Source of the DNA: an uncultured Burkholderiales bacterium
Lineage (GTDB): Bacteria > Pseudomonadota > Gammaproteobacteria > Burkholderiales > Burkholderiaceae_C
Length of the DNA: 55,550 bases
NCBI GenBank assembly: GCA_903830725.1
Contig: CAIKVH010000039.1
Location: 1-55,550 of the forward strand
Direction of reading: 5' to 3'
Part shown: in pieces, positions 1 through 8,677 of the stretch
Layout of the letters: every line of letters starts with the position of its first letter
Numbering within the stretch: position 1 is the first letter of the stretch
The notes under the pieces: model-generated
The model's database searches: none
What the model was told of the DNA's origin: nothing
Seen by the model: the letters and a program-made list of their open reading frames with translations, nothing else
Program-made: the position numbers and the translations under genes

Positions 1-141
1 GGCATGGGTGCCTCCGCTATCGTACTAGATGAGTCTTTGCCAATTTGGAAAATCAGCGCTGGGGGGCTTGTGATAACTGCAATGCTTTTAAATATATTTG
101 GCCTGCGGTTATTAAATATATTTTCAAATCGAAAAATATAA
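1..141 (+). CDS. C-terminal end of an EamA/DMT-type membrane transporter (partial)
   Basis: An open frame runs in from the left edge and stops with TAA at 139-141, giving 46 residues of a protein whose start lies outside the window. The sequence has an acidic turn (LDESLPIWK) followed by one hydrophobic helix (GGLVITAMLLNIFG) and a short basic tail. This resembles the last loop and tenth helix of EamA-family drug/metabolite exporters, where a Glu-Pro-Leu turn precedes the final helix. The stop is only 3 bases before the next start codon, so the two genes are probably co-transcribed. The family call rests on a single helix and is tentative; another polytopic inner-membrane protein is possible. 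Confidence 0.5.
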   Translation, partial: GMGASAIVLDESLPIWKISAGGLVITAMLLNIFGLRLLNIFSNRKI

Positions 142-144
142 CTA

Positions 145-2643
145 ATGGATAACGAATCCAATAATGATCTCGAAGGCGATTTGATAAATATTCACCCCAC
201 TGGCCTGCTTGGTTTCGAAGATGGGCTATCCATAGCGCATCAATTAATGAATCAAGGTGATTTGATACAGGCAAAATACAAATACCTAGAGATTTTGGGT
301 CATTACGGTGAAAGCTCCCAAGTACTTATGCTTTTGGGATTGCTTGAGGGTCAATTAGGAAATCTAGAGGCTGCAGTAAATCACTTTATAAAAGTTACGG
401 TACTTGAGCCAAGTAACATTAACGCCAGGACGGCTTTGGCTTTATGTAAACAAAATTTAAATGAATTTCAGCAAGCCATCAATCATTACGAGGAGGCCCT
501 AGAAATACTGACACAGAATGTTAGTCAATCTGAGGACAGTACGCATTTGGAATTGAAAAGAGAGTGTTTAGACCAAATATGCCAGTTAGAGTCAGTGTTG
601 AAAGACTTTGACAGTGCTCTAAGTTATGCGTTGCGTGTGCACCAAATTCGTCCCGATCTAAATTCCTTTGTAACTCTTGCAAGAATATATTTACAACTTA
701 ACGCAAACGCCCTAGCGCTTAAAACCATTGACCACGCAATGGTTAACTATCCAGAGGAAGTTCGCGTTTATCTACTGAAAGGCTTAATTTTTGAAAAATT
801 AATTGTCAGTGACGTTAGTGGCTGTAACGTTAGCAGTAGCAGTAGCAGTCGCAGTCAAGGAAAAAACAATGTTGAATCTGTATTGAGTTCGTATTCAAAA
901 GCTATCAAGATAGCCCCTAATGCAGCCCAGAGTTTTTATATCAAAGCCAATTTTTTATCCTCCCTAAGTCGTTGGCAAGACGCAATTGAAAACTACGAAA
1001 TGGCGCTTCAACTGAATCCTTCACACCTATTGAGTTTGAATAATGCCTTGGTTGCATACCAATCGCTTGGAATGTATGAACAAGCAAACAACTGTATAGA
1101 TCGTTTTTTAGTAGAAACAAATCAAAATCCGAAGCTTATTGATCAATTAGAGCAAGGTGCTTCACAATTTTTTTTTAATGCTGGTGCATTGCAATTGCTG
1201 AAGGGTGATTTTAATAAAGCACGTATATATTTTGAAAAATCTTTGCTTACAGATTCTCATTGCCCGCAGTTGCTAGGAGCCTATTATCACCTGAGGATGC
1301 GTTTGTGCGATTGGGAGTCAAAGGTAAAGATCAATGACGGTGACTCTATTCTTGAGCTTGGCTTTGATGAATTACAAGTGCATTTACTCAAAGAGGTAGG
1401 GCTGAAAAGCATTGTGACGCATCCATTTGCGCTGCTTACGGCATCAGATGACCCGTTGTTACACCGCTTAGCAAATTTAAGGTGGACTCAATCAATCCTT
1501 GAATTGACTTACAAACAAGGAATTGAATCCCAAGCAAGCGCAATTGTTAAAAGTATTCCCAAGCAAATTCGAATTGGCTACTTCTCTAATGATTTTAAGG
1601 AGCACGCAACAGCATACTTGATTGCATCACTATTTGAGCTTCATGACAAAGACAATTTTCAAATTTTTGTGTATTCTTGGAGTACCGACGATCAAAGTAC
1701 TATGCGAAATAGGTTGATCAATTCCGTTGATCGATGGAACGAGGTTGGAAATCTGTCAGACAAAGAACTTGTTGCACTAGCGCGTCTGCACGAGTTGGAT
1801 ATTGCTATTGATTTAAAGGGACATACCGAGGGTGCTAGAACCCAAGTATTTGCGGCGCGAGTGGCTCCTGTTCAGATTGTATTTTTGGGGTATCCCGGTA
1901 CGATGGGCGCTGAATTTATTGATTATTGCATCGCCGATGAGGTCGTTGTGCCAGTCGAGTCCCAGCACTACATGACTGAACGGGTCTTGTACATGCCAGA
2001 GTCATACCAAGTTAACGATGAGAAAAGGGCTATAAGCCCTTTAAAAACGGCGCGCATTGATCATGGACTTCCGGACAATGGGTTAATCCTCTGCTCCTTT
2101 AATAGCTCTTATAAAATAACACCAGTTATATTTGACTACTGGATGGGGATACTTGCGGAGTTCACTAATTGTGTTTTATGGTTATTGGATGACAATAAAA
2201 CAGCCAGTGACAATCTACGTCAAAGAGCAATAGCAAAAGGCATCGATGCGCATAGATTAATATTTGCTCCAAAATTTGAACTTGCCGAGCATTTAGAGCG
2301 CCTATCGCATGCAGATTTATTTCTTGATACTTTTCCTTGTAATGCGCATACGACGGCAAGTGATGCACTTTGGTCTGGCGTTCCACTGATCACACTTACT
2401 GGACAGTCGTTTGCAAGCCGCGTGGCCGCAAGTTTGCTGATCCATACGGGACTGTCTCACCTTATTGCTTACACAGAGGGTGAATATGTTTTGAAAATTC
2501 GCAATTTGGTTATGAATCCTGGACAATTAAAAGTATTAAAGTCTGATTTATTGGCGCGCAAAAGAAATAAGCAGTTAACACTTTTTGATTCACAAAAATT
2601 CACAAGGGATTTCGAAAATCTACTAAGATCAATTTTTGAATAA
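145..2643 (+). CDS. TPR protein with SPINDLY/OGT-type glycosyltransferase domain (GT41), copy 1
   Basis: This 832-residue protein probably transfers a sugar, typically GlcNAc, from a nucleotide sugar to Ser/Thr or Asn of target proteins in the cytoplasm. Residues about 25-420 are helical TPR units (for example SQVLMLLGLLEGQLGNLEAA). Residues about 470-832 match the GT41 catalytic half. Visible are GYFSNDFKEHATAYL (~475), IDLKGHTEGAR (~553), APVQIVFLGYPGTMGA, FNSSYKITP with the Lys equivalent to the UDP-binding Lys of human OGT (~650), and HTTASDALWSGVPL (~735). The TPR superhelix normally selects substrates. A Ser-rich spacer at residues 230-237 interrupts the TPR array. The gene begins 3 bases after the preceding stop and is followed 42 bases later by a TPR/ATP-grasp gene. 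The donor and target cannot be read from the sequence. Confidence 0.85.
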   Translation: MDNESNNDLEGDLINIHPTGLLGFEDGLSIAHQLMNQGDLIQAKYKYLEILGHYGESSQVLMLLGLLEGQLGNLEAAVNHFIKVTVLEPSNINARTALALCKQNLNEFQQAINHYEEALEILTQNVSQSEDSTHLELKRECLDQICQLESVLKDFDSALSYALRVHQIRPDLNSFVTLARIYLQLNANALALKTIDHAMVNYPEEVRVYLLKGLIFEKLIVSDVSGCNVSSSSSSRSQGKNNVESVLSSYSKAIKIAPNAAQSFYIKANFLSSLSRWQDAIENYEMALQLNPSHLLSLNNALVAYQSLGMYEQANNCIDRFLVETNQNPKLIDQLEQGASQFFFNAGALQLLKGDFNKARIYFEKSLLTDSHCPQLLGAYYHLRMRLCDWESKVKINDGDSILELGFDELQVHLLKEVGLKSIVTHPFALLTASDDPLLHRLANLRWTQSILELTYKQGIESQASAIVKSIPKQIRIGYFSNDFKEHATAYLIASLFELHDKDNFQIFVYSWSTDDQSTMRNRLINSVDRWNEVGNLSDKELVALARLHELDIAIDLKGHTEGARTQVFAARVAPVQIVFLGYPGTMGAEFIDYCIADEVVVPVESQHYMTERVLYMPESYQVNDEKRAISPLKTARIDHGLPDNGLILCSFNSSYKITPVIFDYWMGILAEFTNCVLWLLDDNKTASDNLRQRAIAKGIDAHRLIFAPKFELAEHLERLSHADLFLDTFPCNAHTTASDALWSGVPLITLTGQSFASRVAASLLIHTGLSHLIAYTEGEYVLKIRNLVMNPGQLKVLKSDLLARKRNKQLTLFDSQKFTRDFENLLRSIFE
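832..855 (+). repeat. AGCAGT hexanucleotide microsatellite inside the glycosyltransferase gene
   Basis: Three perfect AGCAGT units (832-849) are followed by one imperfect unit (CGCAGT). In frame they encode six Ser, one Arg and one Ser. The unit length is a multiple of three, so slippage would lengthen or shorten a Ser linker between TPR blocks and would not switch the gene off. Confidence 0.8.
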
Positions 2644-2685
2644 TATCAAGGTTAGTTGGTGTTTCAAGATTAAACTGCACATCTT

Positions 2686-4158
2686 ATGACTAATAAGAAC
2701 ACATTGACATCCCCAGGTTCTGGACCGGATGAAATAGAGACGCTATATGAGCAAGCGAGTTTGTTAATGACTCAAGGAGAATTACAAGCTGCACGTGATA
2801 TGTTTATGCAAGTTTTATCAATTAACCCAGCACATTTGGGAACTTTGATTAATTTTGCAGTCCTCCTCGTTCAAACTGGATTTAACAGTGCTGCAAAAAC
2901 GGCTTATTTACAGGCCTTATCCAATCATCCTGGTAGCCTATTGGCGCATGTTAATTTGGCTAACTTGTATTTTCAGGAAAGGCGCTTCAAGGAGGCGCAG
3001 GAGCATTACGATCGAGTCTTGCAACTGTTCCAGTCCCTTTGTGAAAAGAAACAAGTTGATGTCGAAGTCACGGCTCAATGCGCACATGCACATCAAGGTC
3101 TTGCGCTTATTTATTTTGAGGAAGGTTTGCGAGAAAAAGCCGATTTCCATCATCTGAAGGGATTTGGTCTTGAGCCGCTAAGAAGATACGCGCACCCCCC
3201 TAATCCCGTGGCTAAATCGCTGCTTGTTTTAATAGGGGGAAGAGGGGGTGATATTCCTTGGCCTACTATCACGGATCCAAAAATATTTGCGATTGAAACC
3301 CTTGCCGTTGAATTTTGGCGCGAAAAATCTCTAAATCTTAAACCCCCGTCTAGTTACGATTTGGTCTTGAATGCAATAGGTGACGCAGATTCATCCTCGG
3401 TTTCCCTGCGTGCTGCACAAAGTTTTTTGAATTCTGCTCAACGGGTTAACTTACTTAATCCACCTGATGCGGTTTTATTGACTGGTCGCATCTCAAATGC
3501 AGAAAGATTCAAAAATTTGCCATTTGTTAAGACAGCAACGTCCTTAGTTGCTAACAAAGAAAACCTACAAGACTCAATCTCAGTTAAGAAGTTATTGGAT
3601 TCAAAGGTTTCCTTTCCCGTGCTTATTCGAAGCTTGGGTTTTCAAACAGGAAAGCATTTTGAGCTTGCTTCAACTCCTGATGAATTAGTGGCTATAGCCC
3701 ATAATCTTCCCGGAGATGAACTATTGGTGATGGAGTTTTTAGGCGTCCCTGACGAGCAAGGTTATTTTAGAAAATACCGAGTTATGTTCATAGACGGTGA
3801 AATGTATCCTTTGCATCTTGCATTGTCAAAGCATTGGAAGGTTCATTACTTTAGTGCTGAGATGAAAGACTCAATTGAAAACCGTTTAAAGGAAAAGTTT
3901 TTTTTAGAAAATATGCATCAATCTCTGGGACAAAAGGCCTGGACTGCTTTGGCAGCCATTAAAAAATCCCTTGGACTAGATTATGCAGGGGTTGATTTTG
4001 GATTAAGTTCTGACGGGTCTGTTTTGGTCTATGAGGCCAACGCGACTATGATTATGGCTTTGCCACCTTCAGATGAGATTTGGGACTACCGCAGAAAGCC
4101 GATCCAAAAGGCAAAGGATGCTGCAACTCAAATGCTTTTTAAAAAATCCGGGTTTTAG
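2686..4158 (+). CDS. TPR protein fused to an ATP-grasp (RimK/carboxylate-amine ligase-like) domain
   Basis: This is a 490-residue two-part protein. Residues about 14-170 form TPR helices (LYEQASLLMTQGELQAARDMF and following units). The C-terminal part, from about residue 285, has ATP-grasp features: a basic strand FPVLIRSLGFQTGKHF (~306-321), an acidic strand DELLVMEFLGV that fits the nucleotide-contact position, a conserved Arg in FRKYRVMFIDGEMYP, and the metal-binding end DYAGVDFGLSSDGSVLVYEAN (~431-451). Family members ligate a carboxylate to an amine or thiol with ATP. A middle segment (~185-285) is distinct and contains LLVLIGGRGGDIPWP. The gene lies 42 bases after a GT41 gene, and both carry TPRs, so a common protein target is an attractive inference. 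The substrate is unknown. Confidence 0.75.
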   Translation: MTNKNTLTSPGSGPDEIETLYEQASLLMTQGELQAARDMFMQVLSINPAHLGTLINFAVLLVQTGFNSAAKTAYLQALSNHPGSLLAHVNLANLYFQERRFKEAQEHYDRVLQLFQSLCEKKQVDVEVTAQCAHAHQGLALIYFEEGLREKADFHHLKGFGLEPLRRYAHPPNPVAKSLLVLIGGRGGDIPWPTITDPKIFAIETLAVEFWREKSLNLKPPSSYDLVLNAIGDADSSSVSLRAAQSFLNSAQRVNLLNPPDAVLLTGRISNAERFKNLPFVKTATSLVANKENLQDSISVKKLLDSKVSFPVLIRSLGFQTGKHFELASTPDELVAIAHNLPGDELLVMEFLGVPDEQGYFRKYRVMFIDGEMYPLHLALSKHWKVHYFSAEMKDSIENRLKEKFFLENMHQSLGQKAWTALAAIKKSLGLDYAGVDFGLSSDGSVLVYEANATMIMALPPSDEIWDYRRKPIQKAKDAATQMLFKKSGF

Positions 4159-4269
4159 TATTAGAGGTATTGAGCAAATAAGTGCTTTGGGGTGTGGGGG
4201 AAGAGGTAACAAGATATCCCAAATTGAGGGGTACTCTGTAATTTTGATCCTTTTAGAGGTATTTTTAAT

Positions 4270-4806
4270 ATGATTGACAATCAACACCATATGCCTAAAG
4301 GTGGATGGATCGCGGCAGTAGTTTCTGCTCTAGGTGCTGCCATTTTTTTCTTATGGCAACCCGTAATGGAGTACTTCATCACAGGCACGTATGACGATAA
4401 TATAGTCATACAATTAGAAGCACAGAGCATGAAGTCTGATGCAGAGCAAAGACTTATTGTTTTGCGTGTTAAAGCGGCAAATAAAGGAAACGTTCCTGTT
4501 AGATTAACCTCGCAGGGTAAGGGTGATCTAACTATTGAAATTAGGAAGTTAGGTCAGACAGAGCTTGCACAGTGGGTTGACCCAACAAGTTATCCGGTCG
4601 TTGCAAGGAAATTGGTATTGGTGGCTGACTCTGGTGATTTAACAGTTCCGCCAAACTCTTATTGGTCTAAAGAGGTGTCAATTCCTCTTTCACCAGGTAT
4701 GTATTGGATCAACAGTACTCTTAAACGCAAGGACGGTGACCAAATTTCAGAAGCAATCTATTTTGAACACACTAAAATTATTAACCGTAATTCTCTAGGA
4801 AATTAA
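4270..4806 (+). CDS. Membrane-anchored protein of unknown function
   Basis: I do not recognise this 178-residue protein. Residues about 8-30 form one transmembrane helix (GGWIAAVVSALGAAIFFLWQ) preceded by a short polar segment containing a Lys, which suggests an N-in signal anchor with the rest in the periplasm. The remainder (~40-175) has alternating hydrophobic residues typical of a beta-sandwich, with no Cys and no obvious catalytic motif. A Shine-Dalgarno-like AGAGGT (4255-4260) precedes the ATG. It follows the TPR/ATP-grasp gene by 111 bases and precedes the Rieske oxygenase on the same strand, so it may belong to the same accessory locus. Codon use is AT-rich like its neighbours. Confidence 0.6.
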   Translation: MIDNQHHMPKGGWIAAVVSALGAAIFFLWQPVMEYFITGTYDDNIVIQLEAQSMKSDAEQRLIVLRVKAANKGNVPVRLTSQGKGDLTIEIRKLGQTELAQWVDPTSYPVVARKLVLVADSGDLTVPPNSYWSKEVSIPLSPGMYWINSTLKRKDGDQISEAIYFEHTKIINRNSLGN

Positions 4807-4948
4807 ACTCCAAGTGTTGGTTACTCTTAGGATAATTGGATGTGAAATTTTGAATTTCCTATGCCTAACCAGTGTGTTTTATGGTCTTCCCAATTAGAAT
4901 ACAAGCAATTAATTATCCTGGCAAATCTTGACTTTACACCTTTAAATT

Positions 4949-5998
4949 ATGTTTCTTTTCAACACTTGGTATGTAGCCGCTTCTAGCCGTGAGATTCAAG
5001 ATAAGCCGTTAGGCCGCAAAATTTGTGGTGAACGGATCGTTTTTTTTCGAGATACCCAAGGGCATATTTGTGCTTTAGAGGACTTTTGTCCTCACCGTGG
5101 TGCACCCCTTTCGCTTGGATTTCAACGCGGAGACCAAATTGTTTGTGGTTATCACGGCTTAGCGATTGATTGCAAAGGTAAAGCGGCACATATGACGGGC
5201 CAAAACACTGATAAGTTTCCAAGTGTGAAAAACTACCCAGCGGTTGAGCGATATGGTTTTGTTTGGGTTTGGCCAGGGGCTTCAGAAAAAGCTGACGCAT
5301 CGCTCATTCCCGTTATGCATTGGTACAACAACCCCAACTGGGCTTATGGGGGAGGTATGTACCACATCAATTGCAATTATTTGCTCATGATTGATAACTT
5401 GATGGACTTAACGCATGAGACTTATGTTCATGCCACAAGCATTGGGCAGTCCGAGATTGAGGAAGTTCCCGTTAAAACAACTTTCGATAGTCATACTGTT
5501 TGTACCAGCCGTCACATGCAAAACGTTAAAGCTCCTCCGTTTTGGCAAAACGCTTTGATTGCCCAGGGTTTGCCAGCAGATGAGTTGGTGGACCGCTGGC
5601 AAGTATGTAAGTTCTCACTCCCCACACATGTCATGATTGATGTAGGCGTTGCTAGGGCGGGTAAGGGCGGTTATGACGCGCCTCAAGCGGAAAAAGCTTC
5701 AAGCACCGTAGTTGACTTCATTACTCCCGAGGATGAGCATTCAATGTGGTATTTCTGGGGAATGGCAAGACAATTCAAGGCAAATGACGATGAATTAACG
5801 GATCAAATTAGAAAAGGGCAGGGTGGTATTTTTAGCGAAGATCTTGAAATGCTAGAACGCCAACAAAGTAATTTAGTGCATTGGCCAGATCGACGTTTGA
5901 TGAAATTAAATATTGATGCAGGTGGAGTGCACTCAAGGCGAATTATTGAACGTGAAATTGCATTGGAGCAGGAGGCCACTCCTCAAACGAAGATGTGA
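4949..5998 (+). CDS. Rieske non-heme iron oxygenase, VanA-like (vanillate O-demethylase type)
   Basis: This is a 349-residue terminal oxygenase that would use O2 and electrons from a reductase to hydroxylate or demethylate a substrate. Its N-terminus (MFLFNTWYVAAS) matches the normal start of VanA-type proteins and fixes the start codon, although no good ribosome binding site precedes it. The Rieske 2Fe-2S ligands are in CPHRGAPLSLG (~46) and CGYHG (~66). The mononuclear iron site is represented by DNLMDLTHETYVH (~150-162), with a candidate third acidic ligand in SEDLEMLERQQ (~300). Length is usual for the family. No ferredoxin-reductase (vanB-like) gene lies in the window, so the electron donor must be elsewhere. 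The last 16 bases overlap the convergent GT41 gene. The substrate is unknown; aromatic methyl ethers are only the best-known case. Confidence 0.85.
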   Translation: MFLFNTWYVAASSREIQDKPLGRKICGERIVFFRDTQGHICALEDFCPHRGAPLSLGFQRGDQIVCGYHGLAIDCKGKAAHMTGQNTDKFPSVKNYPAVERYGFVWVWPGASEKADASLIPVMHWYNNPNWAYGGGMYHINCNYLLMIDNLMDLTHETYVHATSIGQSEIEEVPVKTTFDSHTVCTSRHMQNVKAPPFWQNALIAQGLPADELVDRWQVCKFSLPTHVMIDVGVARAGKGGYDAPQAEKASSTVVDFITPEDEHSMWYFWGMARQFKANDDELTDQIRKGQGGIFSEDLEMLERQQSNLVHWPDRRLMKLNIDAGGVHSRRIIEREIALEQEATPQTKM

Positions 5999-8517
5999 TC
6001 TACAGCGTCTCCTCTTAAGCTTCTCTCCAACATTATTTTATAAGCCGACTCTAATTGCAAAGTAAACTGTTTGGTGTTAAATAACGCAGACTCAGGCTTA
6101 TTGTGATGAAGCCTCATTTTTACTAAATTTAGTTCGTTCGGGTTCAGAGCCAGGTGGATCGCTTTGTCTATGTAATTTGAGGTGGATTCCGTGACAAGAT
6201 CTTCAAGTCCAACTGCGTTGAGCAGACTAGATGCAACTCGACCGGCAAAGCTTTTGCCCTTTAGAGTAAGAACAGGAAGACCACTCCACAACGCGTCGCT
6301 CGCGGTGGTATGGGCGTTGTAGGGCAATGTGTCAAGAAATAAGTCTGCATGGACATGCCTTCCAAGGTGTTCAGCCAATGCCACACGTTTCGCAAATACA
6401 AGTCGGTCCGGATTGATGCCAAATATCTGGGCAGATGCTTTAAGATTCTTTGTGATTGTTTCGTTATCCTCTAGCAACCAAAGAATACTTTTATCAACCT
6501 GGGAGAGTATTTTCATCCATGTTTCAAAGGTTTGAGGATTAATTTTGTAGGTGTTATTAAAACAACAAAAAACAAATCCATCCTCAGGAAGCCCCAGATC
6601 ATTTCTAGTTTGAGAGGATGATTTGATACGCCTTTTTGAGTCATTGACTTGGTAACTGTTAGGCATAAACACTATCTTTTCAGTATAAAACTGCTCTTCT
6701 CCGAAGGGGATGCATGTTCTATCGGCTATCAAATAATTCATGCAACTAGATCCACTTGTGCTGGGATAGCCCAAGTAGCTCACCTGAATAGGTGCACAGC
6801 GATGTATAAAAATATTGAAGCGGCTTTGCAGGGTATAGCCCTTTAAGTCAATAGCTATATCAATATCAAGCGATTTGCAAACTTGAGCAATTTCTAGGTC
6901 ACTTAGCTCGCTTACGTTAATAAAATGTTCGACCCCACGGAGGATGCGAGTTTGCATTTCATCTTTTGTCTTAGGCCCAAATGAAAGCGCAAAGACCTCA
7001 AACTCAAACCTATTGTGTAATTCAAGTAGCTCAGCAATAAGATAAGCAGTGGCGTGGTTGTGAAAGTCAGCTGATAAATAGGCCAGTCGAATTCGTGGTT
7101 GATTTTGATTTTTCTTAAGTGCAAGCAAATCCAGTGACAACTTATTAAATAACTTGATCACTTGTAAACCAATCTCATTGGAGTGAGCAACGTTTTGGTG
7201 CTTATCCAAGCACCAAACCTGTGAGGCCTTTAGGTTGAGAGACGAGTCGTCGTAGAGCGCAAGGACCGGGAAAGGGTGGGAGACCTTTTGGTCGTTAAAG
7301 ATCATCTCGTTGAGTTGACGTGTCGCTAAAGATCGATCAAATCCAGTATTTGAAATCGTGTTTAAGACCGTGTTTAAGATCGTGTTTGAGTTTTCAAATT
7401 TTTGTACATATTGATTCCAACTTGACCAATCAGCGATGTGCATCTGGGTGTGCAATAAATTACCCACGGCGTATTCAAACCTCGGATCGATTTGGAGTAC
7501 TGTCTTAAAATCTCTAACCGATTGATCAAACTGTTTGAGATGTCTTAACGTTAAGGCGCGAGCGTTTAAAGCGTTTGTGTATGAGGGTTCAAGTGTTAGC
7601 GCTTGAGTGAAGCTTTGGTGCGCTTGTTCGTAAAGGCCCAGTTCATGTTGAACGATTCCAGTGTTATAAAAAATCTCTTTGCCGGGTTCGACTCGGGTCA
7701 AATTAAGAACCCGTTCATAAGACATAAGTGCGTTCTTGTACTCTGCTAATTCTTTGTAAGAATTTCCCAAATTATTCCAACTCATATAGGAATGAGGATC
7801 GAGCTCCACCGCTTTGATAAGATCTAAGGTGGCTTGAAAATAGCTCTTCGCAATAAATTCGGTCGTTCCTTTGTTGTAATATGAAACTGCTAAATTAGGA
7901 TTGATATTAAGTGCGCTTTTAAAGCATCGGATAGCATCAGGATAGAACCTCTGCTCTTTGAGGGCATTGCCTAGGTTGTTATATGCCGAGGTGTCCTGCG
8001 GGTTTAAGGAAATCGATACCTCATAGCTTTTGATTGCAAGCTGAACAGCTCCTTCAAAATACATTTCCTGCAAAGTACAGCCCAAGTTAAAGTGGGCCAC
8101 CGCATTTTGAGGATTAATGGTGATTGCAAACCCGTAGTTTTTTTTGGCCAGCTCTAAAAATCCAAGTTTATGCAGGGCTATCGCCTTATTGACAAGTATT
8201 TGATAATCGCTGGGTGCTAAGGAGAGTGCGTTATTGAGGTGATCAAGTGCTTTGGTGAACTGCCCGAGTTTTAGGGCGCAGGCACCAGCGCTAAAGTGGG
8301 TTAGGGCTTGGTTTTTGTCGACCTTTAAGGCCCGCTCAAATGCAATCAAGCCTTCTTGTTCTTGCCCCATCTGTTGATAGGTAAGTCCTATTAAATTTAA
8401 TACCTGGAAATTATTAGAATCGCGTTTGATAATTTGCTCATAAAGACATAATGCATTACCAAAGTCCATTTTTTCATGGAAACTTAAAGCAGTCTGAATA
8501 TCTTTTTCTGATGTCAT
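5983..8517 (-). CDS. TPR protein with SPINDLY/OGT-type glycosyltransferase domain (GT41), copy 2
   Basis: This 844-residue paralogue of the first GT41 gene lies on the opposite strand. At least nine TPR units fill residues about 1-400 (for example DTSAYNNLGNALKEQRFYPD). The catalytic half starts near residue 470 with LAYLSADFHNHATAYLI. It continues with IDLKGYTLQSRF, APIQVSYLGYPSTSG, FNNTYKINPQTFETW with the presumed nucleotide-sugar Lys, and HTTASDALWSGLPVL. The catalytic half is closely similar to copy 1 around the HTTASDALWSG motif, while the TPR arrays differ. That pattern is expected for one chemistry applied to different targets. Its 3' end overlaps the Rieske gene by 16 bases. Upstream it is divergent from a formyltransferase-like gene. 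Confidence 0.85.
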   Translation of the reverse strand: MTSEKDIQTALSFHEKMDFGNALCLYEQIIKRDSNNFQVLNLIGLTYQQMGQEQEGLIAFERALKVDKNQALTHFSAGACALKLGQFTKALDHLNNALSLAPSDYQILVNKAIALHKLGFLELAKKNYGFAITINPQNAVAHFNLGCTLQEMYFEGAVQLAIKSYEVSISLNPQDTSAYNNLGNALKEQRFYPDAIRCFKSALNINPNLAVSYYNKGTTEFIAKSYFQATLDLIKAVELDPHSYMSWNNLGNSYKELAEYKNALMSYERVLNLTRVEPGKEIFYNTGIVQHELGLYEQAHQSFTQALTLEPSYTNALNARALTLRHLKQFDQSVRDFKTVLQIDPRFEYAVGNLLHTQMHIADWSSWNQYVQKFENSNTILNTVLNTISNTGFDRSLATRQLNEMIFNDQKVSHPFPVLALYDDSSLNLKASQVWCLDKHQNVAHSNEIGLQVIKLFNKLSLDLLALKKNQNQPRIRLAYLSADFHNHATAYLIAELLELHNRFEFEVFALSFGPKTKDEMQTRILRGVEHFINVSELSDLEIAQVCKSLDIDIAIDLKGYTLQSRFNIFIHRCAPIQVSYLGYPSTSGSSCMNYLIADRTCIPFGEEQFYTEKIVFMPNSYQVNDSKRRIKSSSQTRNDLGLPEDGFVFCCFNNTYKINPQTFETWMKILSQVDKSILWLLEDNETITKNLKASAQIFGINPDRLVFAKRVALAEHLGRHVHADLFLDTLPYNAHTTASDALWSGLPVLTLKGKSFAGRVASSLLNAVGLEDLVTESTSNYIDKAIHLALNPNELNLVKMRLHHNKPESALFNTKQFTLQLESAYKIMLERSLRGDAVDHIFV

Positions 8518-8544
8518 TGCGTGAGGTCTTTATTCAATAATCGT

Positions 8545-8573
8545 TTGACATAAATGTACAAATTGGCATATTT
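8545..8573 (+). promoter_or_regulatory. Candidate sigma-70 promoter for the formyltransferase-like gene
   Basis: A perfect -35 TTGACA (8545-8550) is followed after 17 bases by ATATTT, or after 16 bases by CATATT. It lies in the divergent gap between the second GT41 gene and the formyltransferase-like gene and would give a leader of roughly 100 bases. The -10 element is only a partial match. Confidence 0.4.
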
Positions 8574-8677
8574 ATCCGATCCTTCAAGCAAAGATTACAA
8601 TCGAACGGTGAGTAGATAATTGTTCACGTTTTAATTCTCTTGTTGAAAGTCTTTTATTGTTTTTTGATGGGAATCGC

